Shown here in pieces: positions 25,257 through 37,420 of a DNA stretch of 64,000 nt. The first letter of the stretch is position 1. The number at the start of each line of letters is the position of its first letter. The DNA comes from Chrysomallon squamiferum (Eukaryota > Mollusca > Gastropoda > Neomphalida > Peltospiridae). A program made the position numbers and the translations under genes. The notes under the pieces are model-generated. The model was given only the letters and a program-made list of their open reading frames with translations. It was not told the DNA's origin and made no database searches. The stretch is taken from the NCBI GenBank assembly GCA_012295275.1, contig CM022668.1:10471162-10535161 (forward strand). Reading direction: 5' to 3'.

Positions 25257-26181
25257 GTGAGTATATGAATTCTTGCATTCTTTTTATGTTAATTGTGTCA
25301 TATCAACTTCTATATAACAGACATTTAGTCAGTGTCAAAAAACGAAACGAAATTAAAATGTTAAAAGAAGAACGAAACATTTCTTTATTTTCATTTAACC
25401 ACGCCGTGTCAAATCATAACAAAGAATGGAAACATTCAATCACAGTCGCAGAAAATTGTTATTTAGAGTAATCTCGTTTGGAAAGCTGACATTTCTAGCA
25501 GGTGTGGTCCGAGATAGTGTTCTTTCAGTTTTGACAATTTTGACAAAAATGGGAGAAGATGCCACTATTCAAATGACAAATATATGACTTCATTCTACAT
25601 GCTCACAAGAAATAACTGCATATTTATTTACATATAATAATAATAATAATAATATAAATATATAACAACATTTCTCGAACCCTTGTGAATTCATCTATAT
25701 AGAATGTTAATATTAATTAATTATTATTTTATTTTATTTTATTTTATTTTGTTTTTTATTTTTGTTGTTGTTGTTGTTGTTTTTGTTTTGTTGTATTTTT
25801 TTTTTATTATATCTGTTACCATCAGCCTGAATTTAGTTAAGAAGTTTTGCTACTTATACATTTCCTTGTGTGTGTGTGTGTGGGGGGGGTGATGGTGTGT
25901 CTGTGTATGTATGTGTATAGATGTATAAAAGGAATACACAAATATATAAATACTGAATATTAACAATGTATTTATTGTTTAAACTTTCAAACTTTGCTGC
26001 TGTACCTTTTTCTGTTTACCTGCACTTTATGTATTGTGGAATTATTCGCCTAATATAATGGGCTTTTTTCATTGTCATGAATTAACATTTAAAAAGGCAG
26101 ATTACATCTAAGTGTGACAGCATTTTTTAATGCTTCATTCATTCCTTTTTCATTCATTCAGACTTTATCTGCTTGTTGTAG

Positions 26182-26307
26182 GAAATATGTCAGAACAGCA
26201 TTCAAGAAGGGATATGATATGTGGGCTCTATGGTACATCAGATCTGAAAGAAAACATGACAGTGGGGTGCACTAATCAAGGAGGAAAAAAGAAAAGGAAG
26301 ATTAAAA
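26182..26307 (+). CDS. Family B exon 1, copy 7
   Basis: 126 bp, open; RRDMICGLYGTSDLKE variant, closest to copy 1 and to copy 0. Confidence 0.4.
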
Positions 26308-26354
26308 GTAAATGGTGGTTTTATTTCTGTAATCAAGTGAATAAGAAAGGAGTT

Positions 26355-26409
<55 letters not shown>

Positions 26410-26628
26410 CAACAACAACAACAACAACAATAATAATAATAATAATGACAATAACAAGAATCATAATAATAATAATTATTATTATTATTGTTCTTGTTGT
26501 TTTTCTTGAAATGCTGTTGTTGTTAATCATAGTAATAATAATATATATTTCTGTCAGCCAGTGTGTTTTTCTCTCTGTTTCATTATGTTAAAAATATCCA
26601 TTTGAATAATATTTATACTTCTTTGCAG

Positions 26629-26661
26629 AAAAAGAAACAGAAAAATTCTCCAACATGAAAC
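26629..26661 (+). CDS. Family B micro-exon, copy 7
   Basis: CTTTGCAG before, GTGAGT after; has the TTCTCCAAC form also found in copy 0. Confidence 0.35.
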
Positions 26662-27585
26662 GTGAGTATATGAATTCTTGAATTATTTTTATGTTAATTG
26701 TGTCGTATCAACTTGTATATAATAGACATTTAATCAGTGTTCAAAAAGAAATGAAATTAAAATGTTAAAAGAAGAACAAAACATTTCTTTATACTTATTA
26801 AACCACGCCATGTCAAATCATAACAAACAATGGAAACATTCTATCACAGACCCAGCAAATTGTTATTTAGAGTAATCTGGTTTGGAAAGCTGACATTTCT
26901 AGCAGGTGTGGTCCCAGATAGTGTTCTTTCAGTTTTGACAATTTTGACAAAAATGGGCGAAGGTGCCACTATTCAAATGACAAATATATGACTTCATTCT
27001 ACATGCTCACAAGAAATAACTGCATATTTATTTACATATAATAATAATAATAATATAAATATATAACAACATTTGTCGAAACCTTGTGAATTCATCTATA
27101 TAGAACGTTAATATTAATTAATTATTATTTTTTTAATTTAATTTTATTTTATCTTATTTTTTTTATTTTTGTTCTTGTTGTTGTTTTTGTTTTGTTGTAT
27201 TTTTTTTTTTATTATTTTGTTACCATCAGCCTGAATTTAGTTAAGAAGTTTTGCTACTTATACATTTCCTTGTGTGTGTGTGTGTGGGGGGGTGATGGTG
27301 TGTCTGTGTATGTATGTGTATAGATGTATAAATGGAATACACAAATATATGAATACTGTATATTAACAATGTATTTATTATTTAAACTTTCAAACTTTGC
27401 TGCTGTACCTTTTTCTGTTTACCTGCACTTTCTGTATTGTAGAATTATTTGCCTAATATAATGGGCTTTTTTTCATTGTCATGAATTAACATTTAAAAAG
27501 GCAGATTCCATCTAAGTGTGACAGCATTTTTTAATGCTTCATTCATGCCTTTTTCTTTCATTCAGACTTTATCTGCTTGTTGTAG

Positions 27586-27711
27586 GAAATATGTCAGAAC
27601 AACATTCAAGAAAGGATGTGATGTGTGTGCTCTCACATACTTCAGATCAGAAACAAAACATGACAGTTGGGTGCACTAATCAATGAGGAAAAAAGAAAAG
27701 AAAGATTAAAA
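27586..27711 (+). pseudogene. Family B exon 1, copy 8 (one stop)
   Basis: Same TGA as copy 4 at the first Gly of the basic run; also RKDV and SHTSDQ changes. Confidence 0.5.
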
Positions 27712-28017
27712 GTAAATGGTGGTTTTATTTCTGTAATCAAGTGAATAAGAAAGGAGTTTGAATAATAATAATAATAATAATAATAATGACAACAACAACA
27801 ACAACAACAATAATAATAATAATAATAACAATGACAATAACAAGAATCATAATAATAATAATTATTATTATTATTGTTCTTGTTGTTTTTCTTGAAATGC
27901 TGTTATTGTTGTTAATCATAGTAATAATAATATATATTTCTGTCAGCCAGTGTGTTTTCCTTTCTGTTTCATTATGTTAAAAATATCCATTTGAATAATA
28001 TTTATACTTCTTTGCAG

Positions 28018-28050
28018 AAAAAGAAACAGAAAAATTATGCAACATGAAAC
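28018..28050 (+). CDS. Family B micro-exon, copy 8
   Basis: TTTGCAG before, GTGAGT after. The unit breaks off about 190 bases later into family A sequence. Confidence 0.35.
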
Positions 28051-28249
28051 GTGAGTATATGAATTCTAGGATTTGTTTTATGTTAATTGTGTCACATCAA
28101 CTTGTATATAACAGACATTCAGTCAGTGTTAAAAAAAGAAATGAAATTAAAATGTTAAAAGAAGAACGAAACATTTCTTTATACTTATTTAACCATGCCG
28201 TGTCAAATCAAAACAAGCAATGAAAAAATTCAATCAGAGTCGCAGAAAA

Positions 28250-30480
28250 TTGTTATTAAATAAGAAATAGATAATTTTTAACAGAACTTCTCTATTCACT
28301 AATAAGGAATTTTCTATGTTAAACTGCACTGTAATAATGTAAAATTATTGCTTTATTGTATCAAAACAACAGTACAAAGTTTTTATTTCGTTTTATCCAT
28401 TATTAGCTTTACTGTACCAGCTGACCTGAGTAATGACGAAGCCATCACTGGAGCCCTTCTGTGGGTCTCGTTTATACCAGAAATGAATATCATTGTACCA
28501 ATAAAACTACACAGCAAAGGAATAATTTACAACAACAACAAAATGATAACCACTCACATTTTATGAAATTCCCTGTTAACGAAATCAACAGCTTTCTTTC
28601 TACTGAACCTCGCGTTTTTTCTCAGCACACAAGCGGATCAAACCAATATTTCAACAAAGAAAGTCAATGATTTTCATTCTTTCAGTTTCATGTTTAATTT
28701 TAACTTTCTTTGTAATTGTAATATACAAATATAAAGTTCCACTACTGAAAAAAACTAAACATGTTACAATAAAAAAATAAAATATATATGTTTTTGTTCT
28801 TTTATGAAATTCAGTATTAAAAAAGAAACGATTTACTTAATACTTTATATGTTAAACAGTTTATTTTTTTTTAAAGTTTATTTTTCTTATGTAATTATTG
28901 TCATATAATCATGATTATCGTTATAATAATCACAATCATCATTATTTTTATTATTATTATTATTATTATTATGGTTCTTATTATTATTATTATTATTATT
29001 ACTACTATTAATAATAATATTATCATCATCATAATTATCTTTACCATCATCATTATTAGTATCATCATAATCTACATAAAAATACTATTAAGACTGGGTT
29101 ATTTATAAGGGGAAATAATTTGTCAACAAACAATGAAATGAAAGTTCGAGAACTACTTAGTAAACGATAGTGTTTTTAGTCATCAAAACGGTGAGAATAA
29201 TTTAGTTACCGTTACCTCTGTAACACTTGTGGTAACTTCTACATTAGTAAATATTCTTGAGCCACAATTTTTAAAATGTGGATATATTTGTATTTATCCG
29301 TTCAGGTGTTTACCCTTGAAACACTGAAGTATTAACAGACCTACCGAAAATTTATGTTTATAGCAACTGTCCCAAAAAAAATAAAAAATGTTATTAGGTA
29401 CATAAAATTGTTTATATTCTCCTAGCTATTCTTACTGCACTATATGAATTTAAAATTACTACTTTACTGTAACAAAACAACAGTACAAATGTTATTTATA
29501 TTTCGTTTTATCCATTATTAGCTTTACTGTACCAGCTGACCTGAGTAATGACGAAGTCATCACTGGAGCCCTTCTGTGGGTCTCGTTTATACCAGACATG
29601 AATATCATTGTACCAACCAAACTACAGAGCAAAGGAATAATTTACAACAACAACAACAAAATGTTAACCACTCACATTTTGTGAAATTCACTGTTAAAAT
29701 AATCAACAGCTTTCTTTCTGCTGAACCCCGCGTTTTTTTCTCAGCACACAAGCGGATCAAACCAATATTTCAACAAAGAAAGTCAATGATTTTCATTCTT
29801 TCAGTTTCATCTTTAATTTTTACTTTCACTGACATTCTTAGGTACAAATAACAAGTTCCACTATTGACAAAACTAAACATGTTACTATAAAAAAATATGT
29901 CTTTTAACAATGTCTGAATTAACAATTAAAAAGATTTACTTAATACTTAGTACGTTAAACCGTTTTAAAAAAAAATTATATTTTTTTCTAATTTTATTAT
30001 TGTCATATAGTCATCATTATAGTTATAATAATAATCATCATCATTATTTTATTATAATTATGATCATGACGGTTATTATTTTTATTATCATCATCATCAT
30101 CATCATAATTAGTACCATCATAACCTAAATAAAAAATATAGACTGCGTTTTTTATAAGGGGAAATAATGTGTACTTAGCAAACGATCGTGTTTTTAGACA
30201 AGAAAAAAGTGACAATAATTTAGACATTGTTACCTTTGTAACACTTTGAAACACTTGTGGTAATTTCTACATTCGTAAATTTTCTTGATCCACAATTTTT
30301 AAAATGTGAATGTATTTGTATTTATCCGTTCAGGTGTTTACCCTTGAAACACGGAAGTATTAATAGATATACCGAATCTTTATCTTTATAGCAACTGTCA
30401 CACACAAAAATATATATATATATAATTAGGTACATAAAACTGTTTATATTCTCATAGCTATTTTATAGTGTTGGACTTTC
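28250..30480. repeat. Family A repeat, two shortened units
   Basis: ACCAGCTGACCTGAGTAATG occurs at 28416 and 29531, giving a 1,115-bp period. The junction with family B falls at 'AATTGTTATTAAATAAGAA', where both families share a short TTGTTATT word. Confidence 0.75.
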
Positions 30481-30598
30481 AAACTGATATTTATAGTTAA
30501 AATGGACATTTGTAATTAAGAGTTTCAAGCCTAATAACAGTTCTAAACTTGTGCAGGCATGTTACTATGTTAAAATAATAATTTTCTATTCTATCTAG

Positions 30599-33500
30599 TG
30601 AGTTATTTTTGTAAAACTCTTATTTTTATATTCCGATTTAAAGCAGAATGACTGCAACATTTTTTAGTAAGTATATTATTATATTACAGTAAGAGTTATA
30701 AAGCTATAGCGTATACTCGTGTTTACAAATTCACATTTTTACAGTTCTTCAATGATTACCTAATTAAAGTCGGAATATGGTGATAACAACATAAAAATAT
30801 TTCAACCATTAAACGTATTTTTATTTATCTTCTTTATCGTTATCGCTGTTACAACCATCCCCATCTTCATTATTGTTATTATCATTATTATGATAATGGT
30901 TGTTATTGTTATTATTATTATTGTGATAACTAAACATGAGAGAGTATGGGAGCCATATATATTTCGGCGAATATTTTACCGAGGATCTTTTGATCTGTGC
31001 GCAGTCTTGCAGACACTTTGTCTGAGAGACGTGTTCTCAGGACAAAAGATCACTCGTGGTACGGTAATCATGTTTAAATATCTTTTATGTAACCTACATG
31101 CTCGCTGATGGAACGTAGCCAAGTATATTTCTGTTGAATATTATATAGAGTTATTCTGTGATACTTACTGACACTTGAAAACTAAGTAACAAACTAACAA
31201 ACTAAGATAACTTATTTTAATAACTAAAAGCTTAGATAGAAAGTTGACGTAACTAACGGGGCTTAATTAGAACAGTATTTATCAATGTTATTTGCATTTA
31301 TATTATCTCGTGAGATTAATTCGATTGAAGTATATTTGATACACAAAGAAATTACCCATATTCAATTCTTGTTTTCCTTATTATTCTCTAGTCGATACAG
31401 TCTACTCATTTAGTAGTTTAATCTGTATCAGATCGCTAACATCTTGTCATGTGAAGCTATTACAGTATTTAACCCTTTTGACAGGACGAACCAACGTTAA
31501 GGTATTAATACCAGTCAGACTAGTAACCGTGACAGTAATGTCTTTGTATTTCATGCATGAGATTAAACTGATAAGTGTCATTCCGTGTGTATCTATTCGG
31601 GGTCACCTCACTGTGCCCGCACATATTGTTATATCTTACAGAAGCAGTCAAGAATAGCAAATGATAAAACAGTAGGGGATTACAATATTGTTTATTTTCC
31701 AAAAGTCGAACAATGAACTGATAACATTTCACAGTCCGGGAGACGGAATCAGAATATTCTATTTAATTCAATCACAGTATGTTTGTAATTTCGACCTTCG
31801 AACTTTGACATTTTTAGCTGATATCTCTGCAAAAGATGAACCGACGTTTCTAGTGTTGTTGGATATTACTTGGTGATATCTGCAATTTAGTTTGAAGGTT
31901 CATAACCGTTTGAACTTTATTTAATCTTGTGGATAATGTGACACTGAATTGGTCTTCAGTCAAACGTTTAGGTCTGTTATTAAATAAGAAACAGATAATA
32001 TTTAAAAAGAAAATATTCATTCACTAATAACAAATTTTGAGTGTCAAACTCCACTATAATAATGTAAATTTACTGCTTTGTGGTAACAAAACAAAAGTAC
32101 AAAGTTTATTTTTATTTCGGTTTTTTTCCGTGTTGGACTGTATTGTACCAACAACGGTAAAAACTGGATTAATTATAAGGGGAAATAATCCGTCGACAAA
32201 AAAGGAAATTAAAGTTCGAGAAGTACTTACTAAACGATTCTCTCTTTAGTCAAGAAAAATCTGAGAATCTCGTTAGTTTCTCTTTGCCAGATTTGTTTTT
32301 AATAATAATCTTGTGTTCTAACAGTGAATTATTTTTGTAAAACTCTTATTTTTATATTCCGATTTAATGCAGAATGACTGCTACATTTTATATTAAGTAT
32401 AATATTATATGACAGTAATAGTTATAAAGCTATAGTGTAATAATGTTTACAAATTCACATTTTTACAGTTCTTCAGTGTTTAGCTAATTAATGTCTGAAT
32501 ATGGTGATAACAACACAAAACTACTTGAGCCATTTAACGCATTTTTATTTATCTTCTTTATCATTATCATTATCGCTGTTATAATCATCACCATCTTCAC
32601 TATTTTTATTATCATGATAATGGTTGTTATTTTTATTATTATTATTGTGATAACTAAACAGCAGAGAGTATGGAAGCCATATATATTTGGCGCGTATTTT
32701 AACGAGGATCTTTTGATCAGTGCGCAGTCTTGCAGACACGTTGTCTGAGAGACGTGTTCTCAGGACAAAAGATCACTCATGGTACGGTAATCATGTTTAA
32801 ATATCTTTTATGTAACCTACATGCTCGCTGATGGAACGTAGCCAAGTATATTTCTGTTGAATATTATATAGAGTTATTCTGTGATACTTACTGACACTTG
32901 AAAACTAAGTAACAAACTAACAAACTAAGATAACTTATTTTAATAACTAAAAGCTTAGATAGAAAGTTGACGTAACTAACGGGGCTTAATTAGAACAGTA
33001 TTTATCAATGTTATTTGCATTTATATTATCTCGTGAGATTAATTCGATTGAAGTATATTTGATACACAAAGAAATTACCCATATTCAATTCTTGTTTTCC
33101 TTATTATTCTCTAGTCGATACAGTCTACTCATTTAGTAGTTTAATCTGTATCAGATCGCTAACACCTTGTCACGTGAAGCTATTACAGTATTTAACCCTT
33201 TTGACAGGACGAACCAACGTTAAGGTATTGATACCAGTCAGACTAGTAACCGTGACAGTAATGTCTTTGTATTTCATGCATGAGATTAAACTGATAAGTG
33301 TCATTCCGTGTGTATCTATTCGGGGTCACCTCACTGTGCCCGCACATATTGTTATATCTTACAGAAGCAGTCAAGAATAGCAAATGATAAAACAGTAGGG
33401 GATTACAATATTGTTTATTTTCCAAAAGTCCAACAATGAACTGATAACAGTTCACAGTCCGGGAGACGGAATCAGAATATTCTATTTAATTCAATCACAG

Positions 33501-36500
33501 TATGTTTGTAATTTCGACCTTCGAACTTTGACATTTTTAGCTGATATCTCTGCAAAAGATGAACCGACTTTTCTAGTGTTGTTGGATATTACTTGGTGAT
33601 ATCTGCAATTTAGTTTGAAGGTTCATAACCGTTTGAACTTTATTTAATCTTGTGGATAATGTGACACTGAATTGGTCTTCAGTCAAACGTTTAGGTCTGT
33701 TATTAAATAAGAAAGAGATAATATTTAAAAAGAAAATATTCATTCACTAATAACAAATTTTGAGTGTCAAACTCCACTATAATAATGTAAATTTACTGCT
33801 TTGTGGTAACAAAACAAAAGTACAAAGTTTATTTTTATTTCGGTTTTTTTCCGTGTTGGACTGTATTGTACCAACAACGGTAAAAACTGGATTAATTATA
33901 AGGGGAAATAATCCGTCGACAAAAAAGGAAATTAAAGTTCGAGAAGTACTTACTAAACGATTCTCTCTTTAGTCAAGAAAAATCTGAGAATCTCGTTAGT
34001 TTCTCTTTGCCAGATTTGTTTTTAATAATAATCTTGTGTTCTAACAGTGAATTATTTTTGTAAAACTCTTATTTTTATATTCCGATTTAATGCAGAATGA
34101 CTGCTACATTTTATATTAAGTATAATATTATATGACAGTAATAGTTATAAAGCTATAGTGTAATAATGTTTACAAATTCACATTTTTACAGTTCTTCAGT
34201 GTTTAGCTAATTAATGTCTGAATATGGTGATAACAACACAAAACTACTTGAGCCATTTAACGCATTTTTATTTATCTTCTTTATCATTATCATTATCGCT
34301 GTTATAATCATCACCATCTTCACTATTTTTTATTATCATGATAATGGTTGTTATTTTTATTATTATTATTGTGATAACTAAACAGCAGAGAGTATGGAAG
34401 CCATATATATTTGGCGCGTATTTTAACGAGGATCTTTTGATCAGTGCGCAGTCTTGCAGACACGTTGTCTGAGAGACGTGTTCTCAGGACAAAAGATCAC
34501 TCATGGTACGGTAATCATGTTTAAATATCTTTTATGTAACCTACATGCTCGCTGATGGAACGTAGCCAAGTATATTTCTGTTGAATATTATATAGAGTTA
34601 TTCTGTGATACTTACTGACACTTGAAAACTAAGTAACAAACTAACAAACTAAGATAACTTATTTTAATAACTAAAAGCTTAGATAGAAAGTTGACGTAAC
34701 TAACGGGGCTTAATTAGAACAGTATTTATCAATGTTATTTGCATTTATATTATCTCGTGAGATTAATTCGATTGAAGTATATTTGATACACAAAGAAATT
34801 ACCCATATTCAATTCTTGTTTTCCTTATTATTCTCTAGTCGATACAGTCTACTCATTTAGTAGTTTAATCTGTATCAGATCGCTAACACCTTGTCACGTG
34901 AAGCTATTACAGTATTTAACCCTTTTGACAGGACGAACCAACGTTAAGGTATTAATACCAGTCAGACTAGTAACCGTGACAGTAATGTCTTTGTATTCCA
35001 TGCATGAGATTAAACTGATAAGTGTCATTCCGTGTGTATCTATTCGGGGTCACCTCACTGTGCCCGCACATATTGTTATATCTTACAGAAGCAGTCAAGA
35101 ATAGCAAATGATAAAACAGTAGGGGATTACAATATTGTTTATTTTCCAAAAGTCCAACAATGAACTGATAACATTTCACAGTCCGGGAGACGGAATCAGA
35201 ATATTCTATTTAATTCAATCACAGTATGTTTGTAATTTCGACCTTCGAACTTTGACATTTTTAGCTGATATCTCTGCAAAAGGTGTACCAATTTTTATAG
35301 TGTTGTTGGATATTACGAGGTGATATCTGCAATTTAGTTTGAAGGTTCATAACCGTTTGAACTTTATTTAATATTTTGGATAATGTGACACTGAATTGGT
35401 CTTCAGTCAAACGTTTAGAACTGTTATTAAATAAGAAACAGATAATATTTAAAACGAAAATCTCCATTCACTAATAACAAATTTTGAGTGTCAAACTCCA
35501 CTATAATAACGTAAATTTACTGCTTTGTGGTAACAAAACAACAGTACAAAGTTTATTTTTATTTTGTTTTTTCCGTTTCGGACTGTACTGTACCAACAAC
35601 GGTAAAAACTGGATTATTTATAAGGGGAAATAATCCGTCGACAAAAAAGGAAATTAAAGTTCGAGAAGTACTTACTAAACGATTCTCTCTTTAGTCAAGA
35701 AAAATCTGAGAATCTCGTTAGTTTCTCTTTGCCAGATTTGTTTTTAATAATAATCTTGTATTCTAACAGTGAATTATTTTTGTAAAACTCTTATTTTTAT
35801 ATTCCGATTTAATGCAGAATGACTGCTACATTTTATATTAAGTATAATATTATATTACAGTAATAGTTATAAAGCTATAGTGTAATAATGTTTACAAATT
35901 CACATTTTTACAGTTCTTCAGTGTTTAGCTAATTAATGTCTGAATATGGTGATAACAACACAAAACTACTTGAGCCATTTAACGCATTTTTATTTATCTT
36001 CTTTATCATTATCATTATCGCTGTTATAATCATCACCATCCTCACTATTTTTATTATCATAATAATGGTTGTTATTTTTATTATTATTATTGTGATAACT
36101 TAACAGCAGAGAGTATGGAAGCCATATATATTTGGCGCGTATTTTAACGAGGATCTTTTGATCAGTGCGCAGTCTTGCAGACACGTTGTCTGAGAGACGT
36201 GTTCTCAGGACAAAAGATCACTCATGGTACGGTAATCATGTTTAAATATCTTTTATGTAACCTACATGCTCGCTGATGGAACGTAGCCAAGTATATTTCT
36301 GTTGAATATTATATAGAGTTATTCTGTGATACTTACTGACACTTGAAAACTAAGTAACAAACTAACAAACTAAGATAACTTATTTTAATAACTAAAAGCT
36401 TAGATAGAAAGTTGACGTAACTAACGGGGCTTAATTAGAACAGTATTTATCAATGTTATTTGCAGTTATATTATCTCGTGAGATTAATTCGATTGAAGTA

Positions 36501-37420
36501 TATTTGATACACAAAGAAATTACCCATATTCAATTCTTGTTTTCCTTATTATTCTCTAGTCGATACAGTCTACTCATTTAGTAGTTTAATCTGTATCAGA
36601 TCGCTAACACCTTGTCACGTGAAGCTATTACAGTATTTAACCCTTTTGACAGGACGAGCCAACTTTAAGGTATTAATACCAGTCAGACTAGTAACCGTGA
36701 CAGTAATGTCTATGTATTCAATGCATGAGATTAAACTGATAAGTGTCATTCCGTGTGTATCTATTCGGGGTCACCTCACTGTGCCCGCAGATTTTGTTAT
36801 ATCTTACAGAAGCAGTCAAGAATAGCAAATGATAAAACAGTAGGGGATTACAGTATCGTTTATTTTCCAAAAGTCCAACAATGGACTGATAACATTTCAC
36901 AGTCCGGGAGACGGAATCAGAATATTCTATTTAATTCAATCACAGTATGTTTGTAATTTCGACCTTCGAACTTTGACATTTTTAGCTCATATTTCTGCAA
37001 AAGGTGAACCGACTTTTATAGTCTTGCTGGATATTACGACGTGATATCTGCAATTTAGTTTCAAGGTTCAAAACAGTTTAGCATTTATTTCATTTTCTGT
37101 ATAATGTGACACTGAATTGGTCTTCAGTCAGACATTTAGAACTGTTAGTAAATAAGAAACAGATAATATTTAAAAAGAAAATCTCCATTCACTAATAACA
37201 AATTTTGAGTGTCAAACTCCACTATAATAACGTAAATTTACTGCTTTGTGGTAACAAAACAACAGTACAAAGTTTATTTTTATTTCGTTTTTTCCGTTTC
37301 GGACTGTACTGTACCAACAACGGTAAAAACTGGATTATTTATAAGGGGAAATAATCTGTCGACAAAAAAGGAAATCAAAGTTCGAGAAGTACATAGTAAA
37401 CGATTCTTTTTCTAGCCAAG
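30599..37420. repeat. Family A-prime tandem array, four 1,723-bp units
   Basis: Landmarks repeat every 1721-1724 bp (for example the frame start at 31451, 33174, 34898, 36619). Units 2-4 are almost identical over most of their length. Units begin near 30599, 32324, 34047 and 35770; the first and last are the most diverged. Blocks such as 'GATAAGTGTCATTCCG.GTGTATCT' and 'GGGGAAATAATC' show common descent with family A. Open frames of 60-70 codons recur only because the DNA is duplicated; no splice or start context supports them. Confidence 0.9.
30984..31051. repeat. Nested inverted repeat in A-prime unit 1
   Basis: Outer arms GATCTTTTG (30984-30992) and CAAAAGATC (31043-31051) enclose CTGAGA (31022-31027) and TCTCAG (31035-31040). 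The same structure is kept in the other units (for example 32707-32774). Confidence 0.6.

Larger units (their letters stand above)
17520..28250 (+). repeat. Family B tandem array, eight ~1.39-kb units each with two candidate exons
   Basis: The acceptor-flanked word TGTAGGAAATATGTCAGAAC recurs 1343-1437 bp apart (exon starts 17849, 19242, 20622, 22013, 23356, 24745, 26182, 27586). Each unit contains, in order, a GT-rich run, a 126-bp exon candidate, an AAT/AAC run, a 33-bp exon candidate, an AT-rich run and a T/TTTTA run. Units are roughly 90-97% alike by eye. Family B copy 0 at 3.1-4.6 kb is the only copy still next to other gene parts. Confidence 0.88.

Noticed and set aside
31451-36825. Recurring 60-70 codon frames (MKLLQYLTLL.. 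and others) in all four A-prime units
   Set aside because: They recur because the DNA is duplicated. The frames overlap on both strands, carry few changes to test, and have no splice, start or domain support.
11150-37420. Regular repeats considered as a CRISPR array
   Set aside because: Unit sizes (1.1-2.3 kb), eukaryotic introns and the lack of short repeat-spacer alternation exclude it.
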